Part shown: piece after piece, positions 1 through 8,503 of the stretch | Layout: each line of letters begins with the position of its first letter | Numbering within the stretch: position 1 is the first letter of the stretch | Assembly (NCBI RefSeq): GCF_014645135.1 | Contig: NZ_BMLH01000002.1 | Location: forward strand, 310,001-374,000 | Direction: 5' to 3' | From: Rheinheimera tangshanensis | GTDB lineage: Bacteria; Pseudomonadota; Gammaproteobacteria; Enterobacterales; Alteromonadaceae | Length of the DNA stretch: 64,000 bases | Program-made: the position numbers and the translations under genes | Notes under the pieces: generated by a model | What the model was told of the DNA's origin: nothing | Seen by the model: only the letters and a program-made list of their open reading frames with translations | Database searches by the model: none

Positions 1-1045
1 CGTTAGACTCCAGCTGACGCACCATCAGGGTCATATTCTGATTAATATGTGGGTTGTGTTGCAGCATCCACTTGGCGTAATAACGAAATAGTTTCAGATT
101 GGTCAGGTGAGGCTGTTGTAATAACTCTTTGGCTATATCTGTTGTCAGAAAAGGTTGTAGTACAGTGTGCTGCATTAATTGCTGCTTTTCTGCCTCATCC
201 AGAAAACCTATGCTGTGAATATCAATTTTGATGGCTCTTTTAATACGGCGTCCACCGGATTGCTGCATGCCACGCCAGTTTTTAAAGGAGTCTGAAATTA
301 GCGCATAGGTCGGAATAGTAGTGATGGTATTATCCCAGTTCTGTACTTTGACCGTGGTTAGCGCGACTTCAATAACAGCACCATCTGCACCGTATTTGGG
401 CATTTCAATCCAGTCACCCGTTGCGACCATTTTATTGGTGGCTAACTGAATACTGGCGACTAAACCTAAAATAGTGTCTTTAAACACCAGCAATAACACG
501 GCAGTTAAAGCACCTAAGCCGCTGAGTAAATAGACAGGGGATTTGCCGAGTAAAGTGCTGAGGATTAATATACTTACGACAATAAAGTCGAGTAATTTGA
601 GCACCTGAGCCAGGCCAAGGTAAGGCACATTACTTTGACGATCCACCGCACTGTAGATAGTGGTCGCAAAATTAATCAGGGCAGCAAAAGCCAGACCAGC
701 AAAGCAGTACAGATAGATCCACAAACCTAAATGCACCGTGGCTTTGAAATCAGGCCAGTGCTGGAAAAATTGTTCGGCTGAGCTGATCAACACTACTGCG
801 GGCACTAAATGTGCCAGATGACTGGCCAGCTGTAGTCGTTGTTTTTCAGTTTGATGTTGTAAGTCTCCATCGACTTTATCCAGCAGATGGGCGATAGCGG
901 GTAACAAATAACGCCGTGCCAATGTAAACAGCAAGCTAAGTAACACTATGGCCAGCAGCACTCTGACCGCTAACATCAAAATATGCTCCGGAGCTAAATT
1001 CAAGCCAAAGTAGCTGGCAGCCTGCTGTAAATACAGATCTAACAT
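1..1045 (-). CDS. ybdG: YbdG-type mechanosensitive (MscS family) channel, C-terminus cut by window edge
   Basis: Inner-membrane mechanosensitive channel of the MscS superfamily that releases solutes under hypo-osmotic stress. About 348 codons are visible from ATG 1045 and the frame stays open to position 1. Four hydrophobic segments lie near residues 22-42, 76-90, 105-130 and 150-165. The pore helix follows at about 170-200 (LLSGLGALTAVLLLVFKD). The soluble beta domain starts at about 205, with GDWIEMPKYGADGAV and NWDNTITTIPT, which closely match E. coli YbdG as I remember it. The C-terminal tail is outside the window. The start codon overlaps the stop of the upstream acyltransferase by 7 nt, so the three genes from 2855 down to 1 look like one transcript. 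The exact gating class is inferred. Confidence 0.88.
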   Translation of the reverse strand, partial: MLDLYLQQAASYFGLNLAPEHILMLAVRVLLAIVLLSLLFTLARRYLLPAIAHLLDKVDGDLQHQTEKQRLQLASHLAHLVPAVVLISSAEQFFQHWPDFKATVHLGLWIYLYCFAGLAFAALINFATTIYSAVDRQSNVPYLGLAQVLKLLDFIVVSILILSTLLGKSPVYLLSGLGALTAVLLLVFKDTILGLVASIQLATNKMVATGDWIEMPKYGADGAVIEVALTTVKVQNWDNTITTIPTYALISDSFKNWRGMQQSGGRRIKRAIKIDIHSIGFLDEAEKQQLMQHTVLQPFLTTDIAKELLQQPHLTNLKLFRYYAKWMLQHNPHINQNMTLMVRQLESN

Positions 1046-1962
1046 AAGGCGTTTTCCGCTCTGGCAGCCTGCGGCTGATGGTAAGCGCTAATCGCCTGAT
1101 CTTTTTTCAGCCAGCGTTGATTCAGCCAGTTTTGAAAGTTGATTCTGAAACCCTCGTCGTTGAAATAATCGCCGATAATCTGATGATCGACAGGCAGAAT
1201 TTCTACCAGCACCACCACACGTTTTAACCGACCACACAGCATATCCAAAGCGACATGACCCGGATTGTCAGGGTATAAAATGGTCACATCCAGTACTGAA
1301 TGAAACTGCTGCCCCATGCTGGCGAGGGTAAAAGCGATACCACCTGCTTTAGGCGGCAGTAAATGCCGGAATGGACTGCGCTTTTGCTTGTGTTTTTGTT
1401 CGGTAAAGCGGGTGCCTTCGACAAAGTTAATAATGGTGGTTGGGGTGTCTTTGAACTTTTCGCAGGATTTACGGGTGGTTTCTATATCCTTCCCTTTGAG
1501 TTCCGGCTTCTTCGCGACTTGTGCCTGGCTGTAGCGCTTCATAAAAGGCATATCTAAAGCCCAGGAGCCTGAACCAATAAAAGGCACCCATTTCAGCTCT
1601 TCTTTTAAAAAGAACTTAGGCTCCGGAATACGGTTTAATGCAAACTGACTCAGGACCGGAATATCTAACCAACTTTTATGATTGGAGATCAGCAAATACC
1701 AGCTGTCTTGTTTTAAATCAGCTACACCGCTGACTTGCCATTCCACTTTATTAAATAACTCCATCAAAGCTTTGTTATAACGCGACCAACCCCGGTAGGC
1801 CCAGTGGGCGGGTTTAGACCAGAAGGCTCTCGCTGTAGCATTAGGGGAGACTAATTTGGCTACACCAATCAGGGTTACAATACTGCCCCACAAGGCCAGA
1901 TTGCAGCTGAACAGCAAAAATGCCAAAGGGGCTTTGAGTACGACAGGTAACCAGTGCAGCAT
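1039..1962 (-). CDS. PlsC/YihG-like acyltransferase, copy 2 of a tandem pair
   Basis: Lysophospholipid/1-acylglycerol-3-phosphate-type acyltransferase of the YihG subfamily (307 aa; YihG is about 310 aa), expected to acylate phospholipid precursors at the inner membrane. A hydrophobic N-terminal helix spans residues 10-37. The catalytic HX4D motif is NHKSWLD (His95, Asp100) and the substrate-binding block is FVEGTRF around Glu182. It is a clear paralogue of the gene just upstream: both share the FFLKEEL/FFLKKEL block, the PFM block and the EGTRFT block. The start overlaps the upstream stop by one base (TGATG), and its own stop overlaps the channel start by 7 nt, indicating translational coupling. 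Substrate is not deducible. Confidence 0.88.
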   Translation of the reverse strand: MLHWLPVVLKAPLAFLLFSCNLALWGSIVTLIGVAKLVSPNATARAFWSKPAHWAYRGWSRYNKALMELFNKVEWQVSGVADLKQDSWYLLISNHKSWLDIPVLSQFALNRIPEPKFFLKEELKWVPFIGSGSWALDMPFMKRYSQAQVAKKPELKGKDIETTRKSCEKFKDTPTTIINFVEGTRFTEQKHKQKRSPFRHLLPPKAGGIAFTLASMGQQFHSVLDVTILYPDNPGHVALDMLCGRLKRVVVLVEILPVDHQIIGDYFNDEGFRINFQNWLNQRWLKKDQAISAYHQPQAARAENALC

Positions 1963-2855
1963 CAGCTCCGCTCTCCTTGTTTCAGCTCTGTTAATAACAC
2001 GTCTTTATCCAACCAGAGTTGATTGACCCAGCTCTGGAATCTTTGTCTGAATACCGGGTCTTCATAATCGCCAATTAAATTCGGATCTATAGGTAACACT
2101 CGCACCCGTACTTTAATGTCCTGCACTTTGCCGGAAATATAGTCCCAGAAGGTTGGGATGCCCTTAGGATAACAAATGGTCACATCCAGCAGCTTATGCA
2201 AGTGTTCGCCCATAGCGTTCAGTACAAAAGAGATTCCACCCGCTTTAGGTTTGAGTAGATGAGTAAATGGCGACTGTTGTTTGTCATGTTTATGTGGAGT
2301 GAAACGAGTACCCTCAAGGAAATTCATCACAGAGACTGGCTTGTAGCGGAATTTTTCGCAGGCTTTACGAGTAGTGGCTATATCTGTGCCTTTAAGTTCA
2401 GGTTTTTCCGCCAGCTGCTTGGCAGTTAAACGCTGCATAAAAGGAAAATCCAGCGCCCACCAGCACAAGCCAATTACAGGCACATAAATCAGTTCTTTTT
2501 TCAGGAAAAATTTTAAAAAGGGCGCTTTGTGGTTAAAGACTTTTTGCAACACCAGAATATCAACCCAGGATTGATGGTTGGCCAGTACCAAATACCAGTC
2601 TTTGACACTTAAATGGTCTATGCCTTTGATATCCCAGCGAATACGGGTGAAGGTGCGGCTGGTTAGGTTATTTAGGCTGATCCAACTGGTGGCGCAAAAG
2701 TCGAGTAAATAGGTGATCCAGGTTTGCCATAGTTTGACAGGAGGTAACTTAATGATGGCCAGAAGTAATATAGGAATGGCCCAAAAAATCGTGTTGATAA
2801 AGTACAGCAGAAAAGAAAGCGAGCCACGTATTGGGGCTGGTAGAAAGTGCAGCAT
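1962..2855 (-). CDS. PlsC/YihG-like acyltransferase, copy 1 of a tandem pair
   Basis: First gene of the three-gene minus-strand operon. It is a 297-aa acyltransferase with an N-terminal hydrophobic region at residues 10-38, the HX4D motif NHQSWVD (His94, Asp99) and the FLEGTRFT block about 88 residues later. Spacing and flanking residues parallel the downstream copy, so the pair arose by duplication. E. coli YihG, an acyltransferase of this type, has been linked to fatty-acid composition of phospholipids; the role here is inferred from family. The ATG at 2855 is preceded on the minus strand by an AGGTGGTAA stretch that could serve as ribosome-binding site. An alternative role is lipid A or ornithine-lipid acylation. 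Confidence 0.87.
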   Translation of the reverse strand: MLHFLPAPIRGSLSFLLYFINTIFWAIPILLLAIIKLPPVKLWQTWITYLLDFCATSWISLNNLTSRTFTRIRWDIKGIDHLSVKDWYLVLANHQSWVDILVLQKVFNHKAPFLKFFLKKELIYVPVIGLCWWALDFPFMQRLTAKQLAEKPELKGTDIATTRKACEKFRYKPVSVMNFLEGTRFTPHKHDKQQSPFTHLLKPKAGGISFVLNAMGEHLHKLLDVTICYPKGIPTFWDYISGKVQDIKVRVRVLPIDPNLIGDYEDPVFRQRFQSWVNQLWLDKDVLLTELKQGERS

Positions 2856-2931
2856 TCAGTTACCACCTCGTTCGTTATTTCCCTCTTTCCAAGGTGCAGA
2901 GCCTGTGGTTATCTGGGATATAGTTTAAAAA

Positions 2932-2957
2932 AGAAAAGCAGGCGGGCCTGCTTTTCT
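2932..2957 (-). terminator. Intrinsic terminator after speA
   Basis: A 12-bp perfect inverted repeat (AGAAAAGCAGGC and its complement, two bases apart) lies 27 bp past the speA stop. Read on the minus strand it runs into a T-rich tract. It sits between speA and the acyltransferase operon and would insulate the two. Confidence 0.85.
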
Positions 2958-2983
2958 CTCATCCGATCAGTGGCAAGTTTACC

Positions 2984-4870
2984 TTAATCTTCGAAGTAGG
3001 TGTAACCATAAACCCCGGCTTTTAGCTCATCTAAATAAGATGTCTGCATTTCCGGGCTAAAGTCCATCCGTGCTAATTGCTTCTGATACGCGGCAAGTAG
3101 CTTCTTCGCGTCAAACTGCACATAACGTAATACGTCGGCCACTGTGTCACCTTTAATGGCATTCGTCAGACGGTAACCGCCTTCGTCATCCAGTTCAACA
3201 TGCACTGAGTCTGTGTCACCAAACAGGTTATGCAAGTCGCCCAGAATTTCCTGGTAAGCGCCGACCATAAACATACCCAACAGGAACTGTGAATCTTCTT
3301 TGTACGAAGGCAGTGGCAAGCTGGATTCAATGCCGTTACCGTCCGCATAACTTTTCAGTACGCCGTCTGAGTCACAGGTAATGTCCTGAATGATAGCGCG
3401 GTGTTCCAGCGATTCATTCATCCGCTCCAGTGGCATCACCGGGAATAACTGGTCAATACCCCAGGCATCCGGCATAGACTGGAACAGCGAGAAGTTCACA
3501 AACAGCTTGTCGGCTAATTTCTCGTTTAACTCATCGTGAATGTCACGGTGTGAGCGCGAGGATAAATCCAGCTTGTTTTTCACTTTGTTGATGGTGGCAA
3601 AGTAAATTTGCTCAAGCAAAGACCAGTCTTTTAACGTCAGCAAACCATGCACATACTGAGCATGAGCATCGGTAAAATAATGCACTGCATCGTGATAGGC
3701 TTCGACCGCTGTGCGTGGTGTGACGTTTTTATAAGAATCCCACAAAGCCCAAATCACGGCTGGTGAGTCTTCGCTTGGCTCCGGCATATTGACTAAGCCT
3801 GGAGCGCGTTCAACATCAATCGCATCAGTAATTAACACGGCGTGGTGAGCTGTCATAGCACGGCCAGACTCAGTGATAATGTTCGGATGCGGTAAGTCGT
3901 ACTCGTCACAGACTTCTTTTAAGCCATACACCACGTTGCGGGCGTACTCCAGCATGGTGTAGTTCATCGAACAGGCCGAACGTGAGTTGGAACCTTCGTA
4001 ATCCACACCTAAACCACCACCTACGTCTACCGTAGTGATAGGCACACCTAAAGTGCGCAGTTCAGCGTAGTGGCGGGCACATTCACGAATCGCATTGTGA
4101 ATATCGCGAATATTGGCGATTTGCGAACCGATATGGAAATGCACTAACTGCAACAAGTCCAGTTTGCCGGCGTCACGCAGAATGTCGATGGCTTGCAGTA
4201 CTTGAGTGGCAGTTAAGCCAAACTTGCCTTTTTCACCGCCGGTGTTTTGCCATTTGCCTTTACCAACCGAATTCAGCTTGATACGGATACCAATCATAGG
4301 CGCCTGGCCTAAGCTGTCGATTTCACGGATTAAGGTTTTTAATTCAGTGATTTTTTCAACTACGACATACACCTGATGGCCCATCATCTGGCCAATAGTG
4401 GCTAAACGCAGGAACTCAGAGTCTTTGTAACCGTTACAGACAATGCGCAGAGGTTTGTCGGTGACACCTAAAATTGCCATCAACTCAGGTTTGGAACCTG
4501 CTTCTAAACCTACTTTGCCGCTGTCATGGCTCACCAGCTTTTTCACTACGGAAAATTGCTGGTTTACTTTAATAGGGTAAACAGCTGTGTATTCGCCCTG
4601 ATACTCACGTTCTTGTTTGGCCTGAGCAAAAGAATTAATTAAGGTGCCAACACGGTGCTGCAAAATATCGGTAAAGCGCACCAATACAGGCAGAGTTAAG
4701 CCTTCCTCTTTAAAGCGGGCAGTCAGTTCCGGGAAATTAATACCGGGCTTTTTATGATCCTGATCCGGATAGGCCACCAGATCGCCATTTTTGTTTACAT
4801 CAAAATAGCCTTCACTCCAGACTGCTACGTTATAAATGGATCGTGCTTTTTCAATACCCCAATCTGCCAT
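2984..4870 (-). CDS. speA: Biosynthetic arginine decarboxylase
   Basis: PLP-dependent fold-III enzyme converting arginine to agmatine, the first step of the arginine route to putrescine. The 628-aa protein is close to the family length (E. coli 658). The PLP lysine is in YPIKVNQQ (Lys101). The glycine-rich phosphate-binding segment VDVGGGLGVDYEG and ITESGRA follow in the barrel. C-terminal catalytic residues fall in the region with CDSDG, a motif supplied across the dimer in this family. It diverges from speE across a 126-bp intergenic region, a pairing that puts agmatine/putrescine supply next to aminopropyl transfer. It appears monocistronic, with its own terminator. I saw no agmatinase in this window, so the next step must be encoded elsewhere. 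Confidence 0.97.
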   Translation of the reverse strand: MADWGIEKARSIYNVAVWSEGYFDVNKNGDLVAYPDQDHKKPGINFPELTARFKEEGLTLPVLVRFTDILQHRVGTLINSFAQAKQEREYQGEYTAVYPIKVNQQFSVVKKLVSHDSGKVGLEAGSKPELMAILGVTDKPLRIVCNGYKDSEFLRLATIGQMMGHQVYVVVEKITELKTLIREIDSLGQAPMIGIRIKLNSVGKGKWQNTGGEKGKFGLTATQVLQAIDILRDAGKLDLLQLVHFHIGSQIANIRDIHNAIRECARHYAELRTLGVPITTVDVGGGLGVDYEGSNSRSACSMNYTMLEYARNVVYGLKEVCDEYDLPHPNIITESGRAMTAHHAVLITDAIDVERAPGLVNMPEPSEDSPAVIWALWDSYKNVTPRTAVEAYHDAVHYFTDAHAQYVHGLLTLKDWSLLEQIYFATINKVKNKLDLSSRSHRDIHDELNEKLADKLFVNFSLFQSMPDAWGIDQLFPVMPLERMNESLEHRAIIQDITCDSDGVLKSYADGNGIESSLPLPSYKEDSQFLLGMFMVGAYQEILGDLHNLFGDTDSVHVELDDEGGYRLTNAIKGDTVADVLRYVQFDAKKLLAAYQKQLARMDFSPEMQTSYLDELKAGVYGYTYFED

Positions 4871-4944
4871 TGTCGTGCCCTTAAAAAAATGATGCGCTAT
4901 TTTAAAGCCAATGCTGTGAAAAAAACATGAAAAGTTTGTCTCAT

Positions 4945-4958
4945 CCAGCCCTGGCTGG
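4945..4958. repeat. 14-bp inverted repeat in the speA-speE intergenic region
   Basis: CCAGCC-CT-GGCTGG is a perfect palindrome 39 bp before the speE start and 75 bp upstream of the speA start. It could be a short leader hairpin for speE or a binding site. No further evidence separates these. Confidence 0.4.
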
Positions 4959-4996
4959 CAAAATACTTAGCTTAGTTTGTTTATGAGGGGTTTAGT

Positions 4997-5854
4997 ATGT
5001 CGGGCGACAACAAATGGTTCACTGAAATTTTTGCAGCCAGTGGCAGCGCTTTTGGTTTGGCCATCACAAAAAAACTGGATGAGGTGCAGTCGCCTTTTCA
5101 ACATATTGAAATGTTTGAGACCACGCACTTTGGCAATCTGATGGTGATAGACGGCGTTATTATGCTGAGCAGCCGTGATAATTTCCTGTACCATGAAATG
5201 TTAAGCCATCCCGTGTTATTTACTCACCCTAATCCAAAACAAGTGGTGATTATTGGCGGCGGTGACTGTGGTACTTTGCGTGAAGTATTAAAGCACCCTG
5301 ATATCGAACAAGTGACCCAAATTGATATCGACGAACAAGTCACCCGCATGGCAGAAAAATACTTTCCAGAGCTTTGTGCGTCCAATAACGACCCACGCGC
5401 TACCTTAAAATTTGCCGACGGTATTCAGTTTATGCGTGATGCAGCGCCAGAGTCTTTGGACGTTGTCATAGTCGACTCAACCGACCCAATAGGTCCGGGC
5501 GAAGGTTTATTTAACCGCGCCTTTTATGAAAGCTGCTTAAAAGCGCTGCGCCCAGGTGGCATCTTAGTGCAACAAAGTGAATCGCCATTGATCCATATGC
5601 CACTTTTAAAAGCTATGCGTGATGCGATGTCAGACGCTGGTTTTGCCGACTTACAAAGCCTGTTATTCCCGCAGATGGTGTATCCATCCGGCTGGTGGAC
5701 TTGTACTTTAGCCCGCAAAGAGGCCAAATTTGATGGCTTCCGTGTAGAAGCGGCACAAAACCCGGCTTTTGAAACTCAGTACTACAATGCCGAAGTGCAT
5801 CAGGCTGCTATGGCTTTGCCTAATTTTGTAAAGAAGGCTTTTTCTACGATCTAA
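4997..5854 (+). CDS. speE: Polyamine aminopropyltransferase (spermidine synthase)
   Basis: Transfers the aminopropyl group of decarboxylated S-adenosylmethionine to putrescine to make spermidine. The 285-aa protein matches E. coli SpeE in length. It carries the N-terminal beta domain (QSPFQHIEMFET), the nucleotide-binding GGGDCGTLREV at residues 87-97, the acidic IDIDEQV segment near 110 and the catalytic loop DSTDPIGPGEGLF at 160-172, with Asp160 and Asp163. A strong ribosome-binding site (GAGGGG) precedes ATG 4997. No speD is adjacent, although speED operons are common in Gammaproteobacteria, so decarboxylated SAM must come from an unlinked gene. Confidence 0.97.
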   Translation: MSGDNKWFTEIFAASGSAFGLAITKKLDEVQSPFQHIEMFETTHFGNLMVIDGVIMLSSRDNFLYHEMLSHPVLFTHPNPKQVVIIGGGDCGTLREVLKHPDIEQVTQIDIDEQVTRMAEKYFPELCASNNDPRATLKFADGIQFMRDAAPESLDVVIVDSTDPIGPGEGLFNRAFYESCLKALRPGGILVQQSESPLIHMPLLKAMRDAMSDAGFADLQSLLFPQMVYPSGWWTCTLARKEAKFDGFRVEAAQNPAFETQYYNAEVHQAAMALPNFVKKAFSTI

Positions 5855-5922
5855 CCTGAAAGATTTGGGAGGCAGTTCTAAGTTCGGTAGCTGTAATAGT
5901 GGTTCATGGAGGATGGCGAATA

Positions 5923-6582
5923 ATGAAATGGCTTCTCAGTGGAGTGGCGTTGTTACTGATGGCTGGCTGGTTTTGGTTCAGTGGTAGTGTTGAGCCGGAG
6001 CAACCAGAAGCAGCGCCTTCGATGATCTCCAGAGTTCAAAATACAACCCAGCATGTGGGGTTGGAAAAAGAGCCTGAATCATCGGGCCAGGATGTAGCAG
6101 TTGTTTATAGCGATACTTCGGTGCAAGAACCTACAAAGGCAGAGCCTGAGCAGGCCAGTTCGATATGTCTTGAAGGTCGGGGTTGTACCTTAGATTTGCA
6201 AGAAAACTGGCATTTGAGGCTGATCAGCTCAAATGCAGAATTGTCTCGCGCCAAAATAGAATTGCTATTCAAAAGCAGAAATTTTCGCGAAGCGGCGGAA
6301 CAGCTGCATTATTCTCATCAGTATGAGCAAGATAACCAACTTGAACACAACCTGGAACAGGCATTGTCTGACCTGGAGAGCAAGTTTGGCGCCAGAGCAG
6401 AGGCGTCAGGCTGCAGGGATAATATCTGTTTGGTGCAACTGCGTTTGCCGATTGAAGTCAAGGCGGACGAAGTGCTAAAGCAGCTGTCCGGGATGCAGCC
6501 GCCTTGGCAGCATGTATATATGTCGGAGTGGAAAACTAAAACTCATTGGCAAATACGGCTGCTGGTTAAAGCCGAGCCATAG
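5923..6582 (+). CDS. Hypothetical membrane-anchored periplasmic protein
   Basis: I do not recognise a family. I place the start at ATG 5923 rather than at the upstream in-frame GTG 5899, because GGAGGA at 5908-5913 sits 9 nt before it; this gives 219 aa. An N-terminal hydrophobic helix (MKWLLSGVALLLMAGWFWF) without a clear signal-peptidase site suggests a membrane anchor facing the periplasm. A low-complexity, Glu/Pro-rich linker covers about residues 22-70. The C-terminal half is a small folded domain with two cysteine pairs (CLEGRGC and CRDNIC) that could form disulfides. It lies downstream of speE on the same strand, 68 bp away, with no clear terminator between, so partial cotranscription is possible. 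Confidence 0.7.
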   Translation: MKWLLSGVALLLMAGWFWFSGSVEPEQPEAAPSMISRVQNTTQHVGLEKEPESSGQDVAVVYSDTSVQEPTKAEPEQASSICLEGRGCTLDLQENWHLRLISSNAELSRAKIELLFKSRNFREAAEQLHYSHQYEQDNQLEHNLEQALSDLESKFGARAEASGCRDNICLVQLRLPIEVKADEVLKQLSGMQPPWQHVYMSEWKTKTHWQIRLLVKAEP

Positions 6583-6614
6583 CCATGAGTGGTCTGTGTT
6601 GCAGTTGCTCTGAT

Positions 6615-7463
6615 TTAGTTGGTGTTTTGTCTCCCGGCCCATAACAATGAAACTAAAATCAGCGCCGAGCCAGCGCTTAACGTAAGCCAGTTGACATTCT
6701 GCTGCCAGAATACAAAGTTCACCACTAAACCCGCCGGGATCAGCACGTTATTCATCACTGCCAACTGGTTAGCATTCACCTGCCTGGCGCCAGCATTCCA
6801 TAACCAATAACCTAAACCAGAAGCCACCAGACCTAGCCAGATTAAAATGCCGTAATCCAAAGTCGTAGTTGGTATTTTGTTCCAGTCGGCAAATAGAGCT
6901 GTTGCCAGTAGGCTGATCATTGCAGCGCCCATAAAAAACCAGCCAAAGTTATAGCGTTGTGTGGCGACTGAACCTAAATCCAGTTGGCGATAAGCCACCT
7001 GACCAAAAGCAAAACATAAATTGGCAGCCTGGATCAGCAATAAACCCCACCAGAAGTCTGTACTAAGGTTTTGATAACGAATCACTAAAGCGCCCAAAAT
7101 AGCCAGCAGGGCAGGGCCTAACCAGCGCAGATGCAGCTTTTTATAACGCCAGAAGTAATCCAGTATTGAGATATAGGCAGGAGTCAGAATAGTAAATAAC
7201 AGCACTTCGGCCACAGTTAAATACAGGAAACTATGATAGAGCAGCAGATACATCAGACCAAGCTGTACAGCACCAATACCAGCCAGAGCCATAGCCTGAG
7301 TTTTTGAGCTGGTACTTTTGAGTAACCAGGGCAGGAATAACACTAAAGCCAATAGCATACGGCTGCTGACGGCCAGATAAGGGTCAACCCGGCCAGATAG
7401 GAATTCACCAATTAAGGAAAAACTAAAAGCCCAAATTAGCGTGACTAACCACAATAAACCCAT
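6615..7463 (-). CDS. DMT-family (EamA) exporter
   Basis: Ten-helix drug/metabolite transporter (282 aa) made of two EamA repeats of about 140 residues each, typical of inner-membrane exporters of amino acids, nucleosides or small metabolites. Hydrophobic segments run the whole length. The repeat signature near the end of each half (LTPAYISILDYFW and MNNVLIPAGLVVNFVFW) fits the family. Substrate cannot be told from sequence. The start codon is abutted by a T7 run and a long hairpin whose 3' arm contains the GGAG ribosome-binding site (7467-7522), so expression may be structurally controlled. Upstream on the same strand is the OmpA-like gene. Confidence 0.9.
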   Translation of the reverse strand: MGLLWLVTLIWAFSFSLIGEFLSGRVDPYLAVSSRMLLALVLFLPWLLKSTSSKTQAMALAGIGAVQLGLMYLLLYHSFLYLTVAEVLLFTILTPAYISILDYFWRYKKLHLRWLGPALLAILGALVIRYQNLSTDFWWGLLLIQAANLCFAFGQVAYRQLDLGSVATQRYNFGWFFMGAAMISLLATALFADWNKIPTTTLDYGILIWLGLVASGLGYWLWNAGARQVNANQLAVMNNVLIPAGLVVNFVFWQQNVNWLTLSAGSALILVSLLWAGRQNTN

Positions 7464-7466
7464 AAA

Positions 7467-7522
7467 AAAACTCCGGTGCGCTGCTACTGCAATAAATGCA
7501 GCGGCAGCATAGCCGGAGTTTT
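7467..7522 (-). promoter_or_regulatory. Leader hairpin covering the ribosome-binding site of the DMT gene
   Basis: Outer arms AAAACTCCGG (7467-7476) and CCGGAGTTTT (7513-7522) are perfectly complementary over 10 bp. Nested inside are GCTGC/GCAGC and CTGCA/TGCAG arms. On the minus strand the 3' arm supplies GGAG and is followed by seven T before ATG 7463. It therefore resembles both an intrinsic terminator (of the upstream OmpA-like gene) and a translation-blocking leader. Inside the loop is a mini-ORF, 7510 to 7484, encoding MLPLHLLQ, but it lacks a convincing ribosome-binding site. Confidence 0.6.
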
Positions 7523-7582
7523 AAATTTTTAATAGCTTTGGCTTTCTCGTTTTAGCCTAAGCCATTGATGTGGCAGCTCGGC

Positions 7583-7622
7583 GCGCAGTCAACAAAACTG
7601 CAGCGACAAGAACGACGGGTAT
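7583..7622 (+). repeat. Truncated copy of the dispersed ~126-bp repeat (right end only)
   Basis: Begins CGCAGTCAACAA and ends ACGACGGGTAT, matching the last 40 bp of the full copies at 9353-9478 and 32114-32240 (about 31 of 40 positions against the latter). The left part of the element is missing. It begins 1 bp beyond the stop of the OmpA-like gene. Confidence 0.65.
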
Positions 7623-7623
7623 T

Positions 7624-8274
7624 TTATTGAGTGATGGCTTCGATATGTATCTCAACGCGGCGGTTCATCGCTCTGTTGCTTTCAGAATTATTAGGCACTG
7701 CCGGGTAGCTTGGGCCTAAACCCTGAGTTTCAATCCGGATTGGATTTAAACGCTGCGCTACTAAATAATCTTTGACGCTTTCAGCACGTTTTTTCGACAG
7801 CTGCATATTGTAGTCATAAGCACCGGTATCGTCGGTATGACCGCTGATCACCAACAGGGTTTTGTCGTATTCACCCAGTACTTTAGCCACGTCATTTAAT
7901 ACCGGATACAACTGAGGCTGAATAGCCGACTGATTCACCGCGAAAGTGATTTGCGATGGAATTTCTAAACGCAAAATATCGCCATCACGGTGCACTTTGA
8001 CACCAGTGCCAGATAACTGATCACGCAGCGCCATTTCCTGATGGTCCATATAACGACCTACAGCAGCGCCAGCTAAAGCACCAATGGCGGCACCTATCGC
8101 CAGTCTTTTGTTTTTATGATTGCCAGTGGCTTTACCCAGCACAGCACCCACACCGGCACCAATAGCCGCACCTTTAGCAGTATTCTGATTTTCCGGCGCT
8201 ATATTCATACTGGCACAACCGGATAAAACTAAGGTGCTGCATAAGGCAACTAAACCTAACTGTTTGGCAATCAT
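7624..8274 (-). CDS. OmpA-family lipoprotein with glycine-zipper domain (YiaD-like)
   Basis: Outer-membrane lipoprotein of 216 aa with three parts. A lipoprotein signal peptide ends in the lipobox LSGC (Cys about residue 20). Glycine-zipper repeats (GAAIGAGVGAVLG, GAAIGALAGAAVG) cover roughly residues 35-72. A peptidoglycan-binding OmpA C-terminal domain at about 100-215 carries SGHTDDTGAYDYN and LSKKRAESV. The architecture matches YiaD/PAL-like proteins that tether the outer membrane to the cell wall. Likely monocistronic or followed by the DMT gene, with the hairpin at 7467-7522 between them. The exact physiological role is unknown. Confidence 0.92.
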   Translation of the reverse strand: MIAKQLGLVALCSTLVLSGCASMNIAPENQNTAKGAAIGAGVGAVLGKATGNHKNKRLAIGAAIGALAGAAVGRYMDHQEMALRDQLSGTGVKVHRDGDILRLEIPSQITFAVNQSAIQPQLYPVLNDVAKVLGEYDKTLLVISGHTDDTGAYDYNMQLSKKRAESVKDYLVAQRLNPIRIETQGLGPSYPAVPNNSESNRAMNRRVEIHIEAITQ

Positions 8275-8503
8275 GGGAAATCTCCTGAATTATTGTGCGG
8301 CTATTGTACCTCAGTTCAACTGAATTAGCGCTGAACTAAAACATTGTTCGGCGCAGTGGTTAACAAGACAGAGCCTTGACCCTTTAGGGAAATCGCCATG
8401 GATGGCGGCGAATAAAGCTGAAGCTTGTAAAGGCCGGAGAGTCTGAGTAAGAGGCGCTCCCCGGTATTCTGGTGAAGAAATAGTGCAGCGATTAGGTTTG
8501 CTT

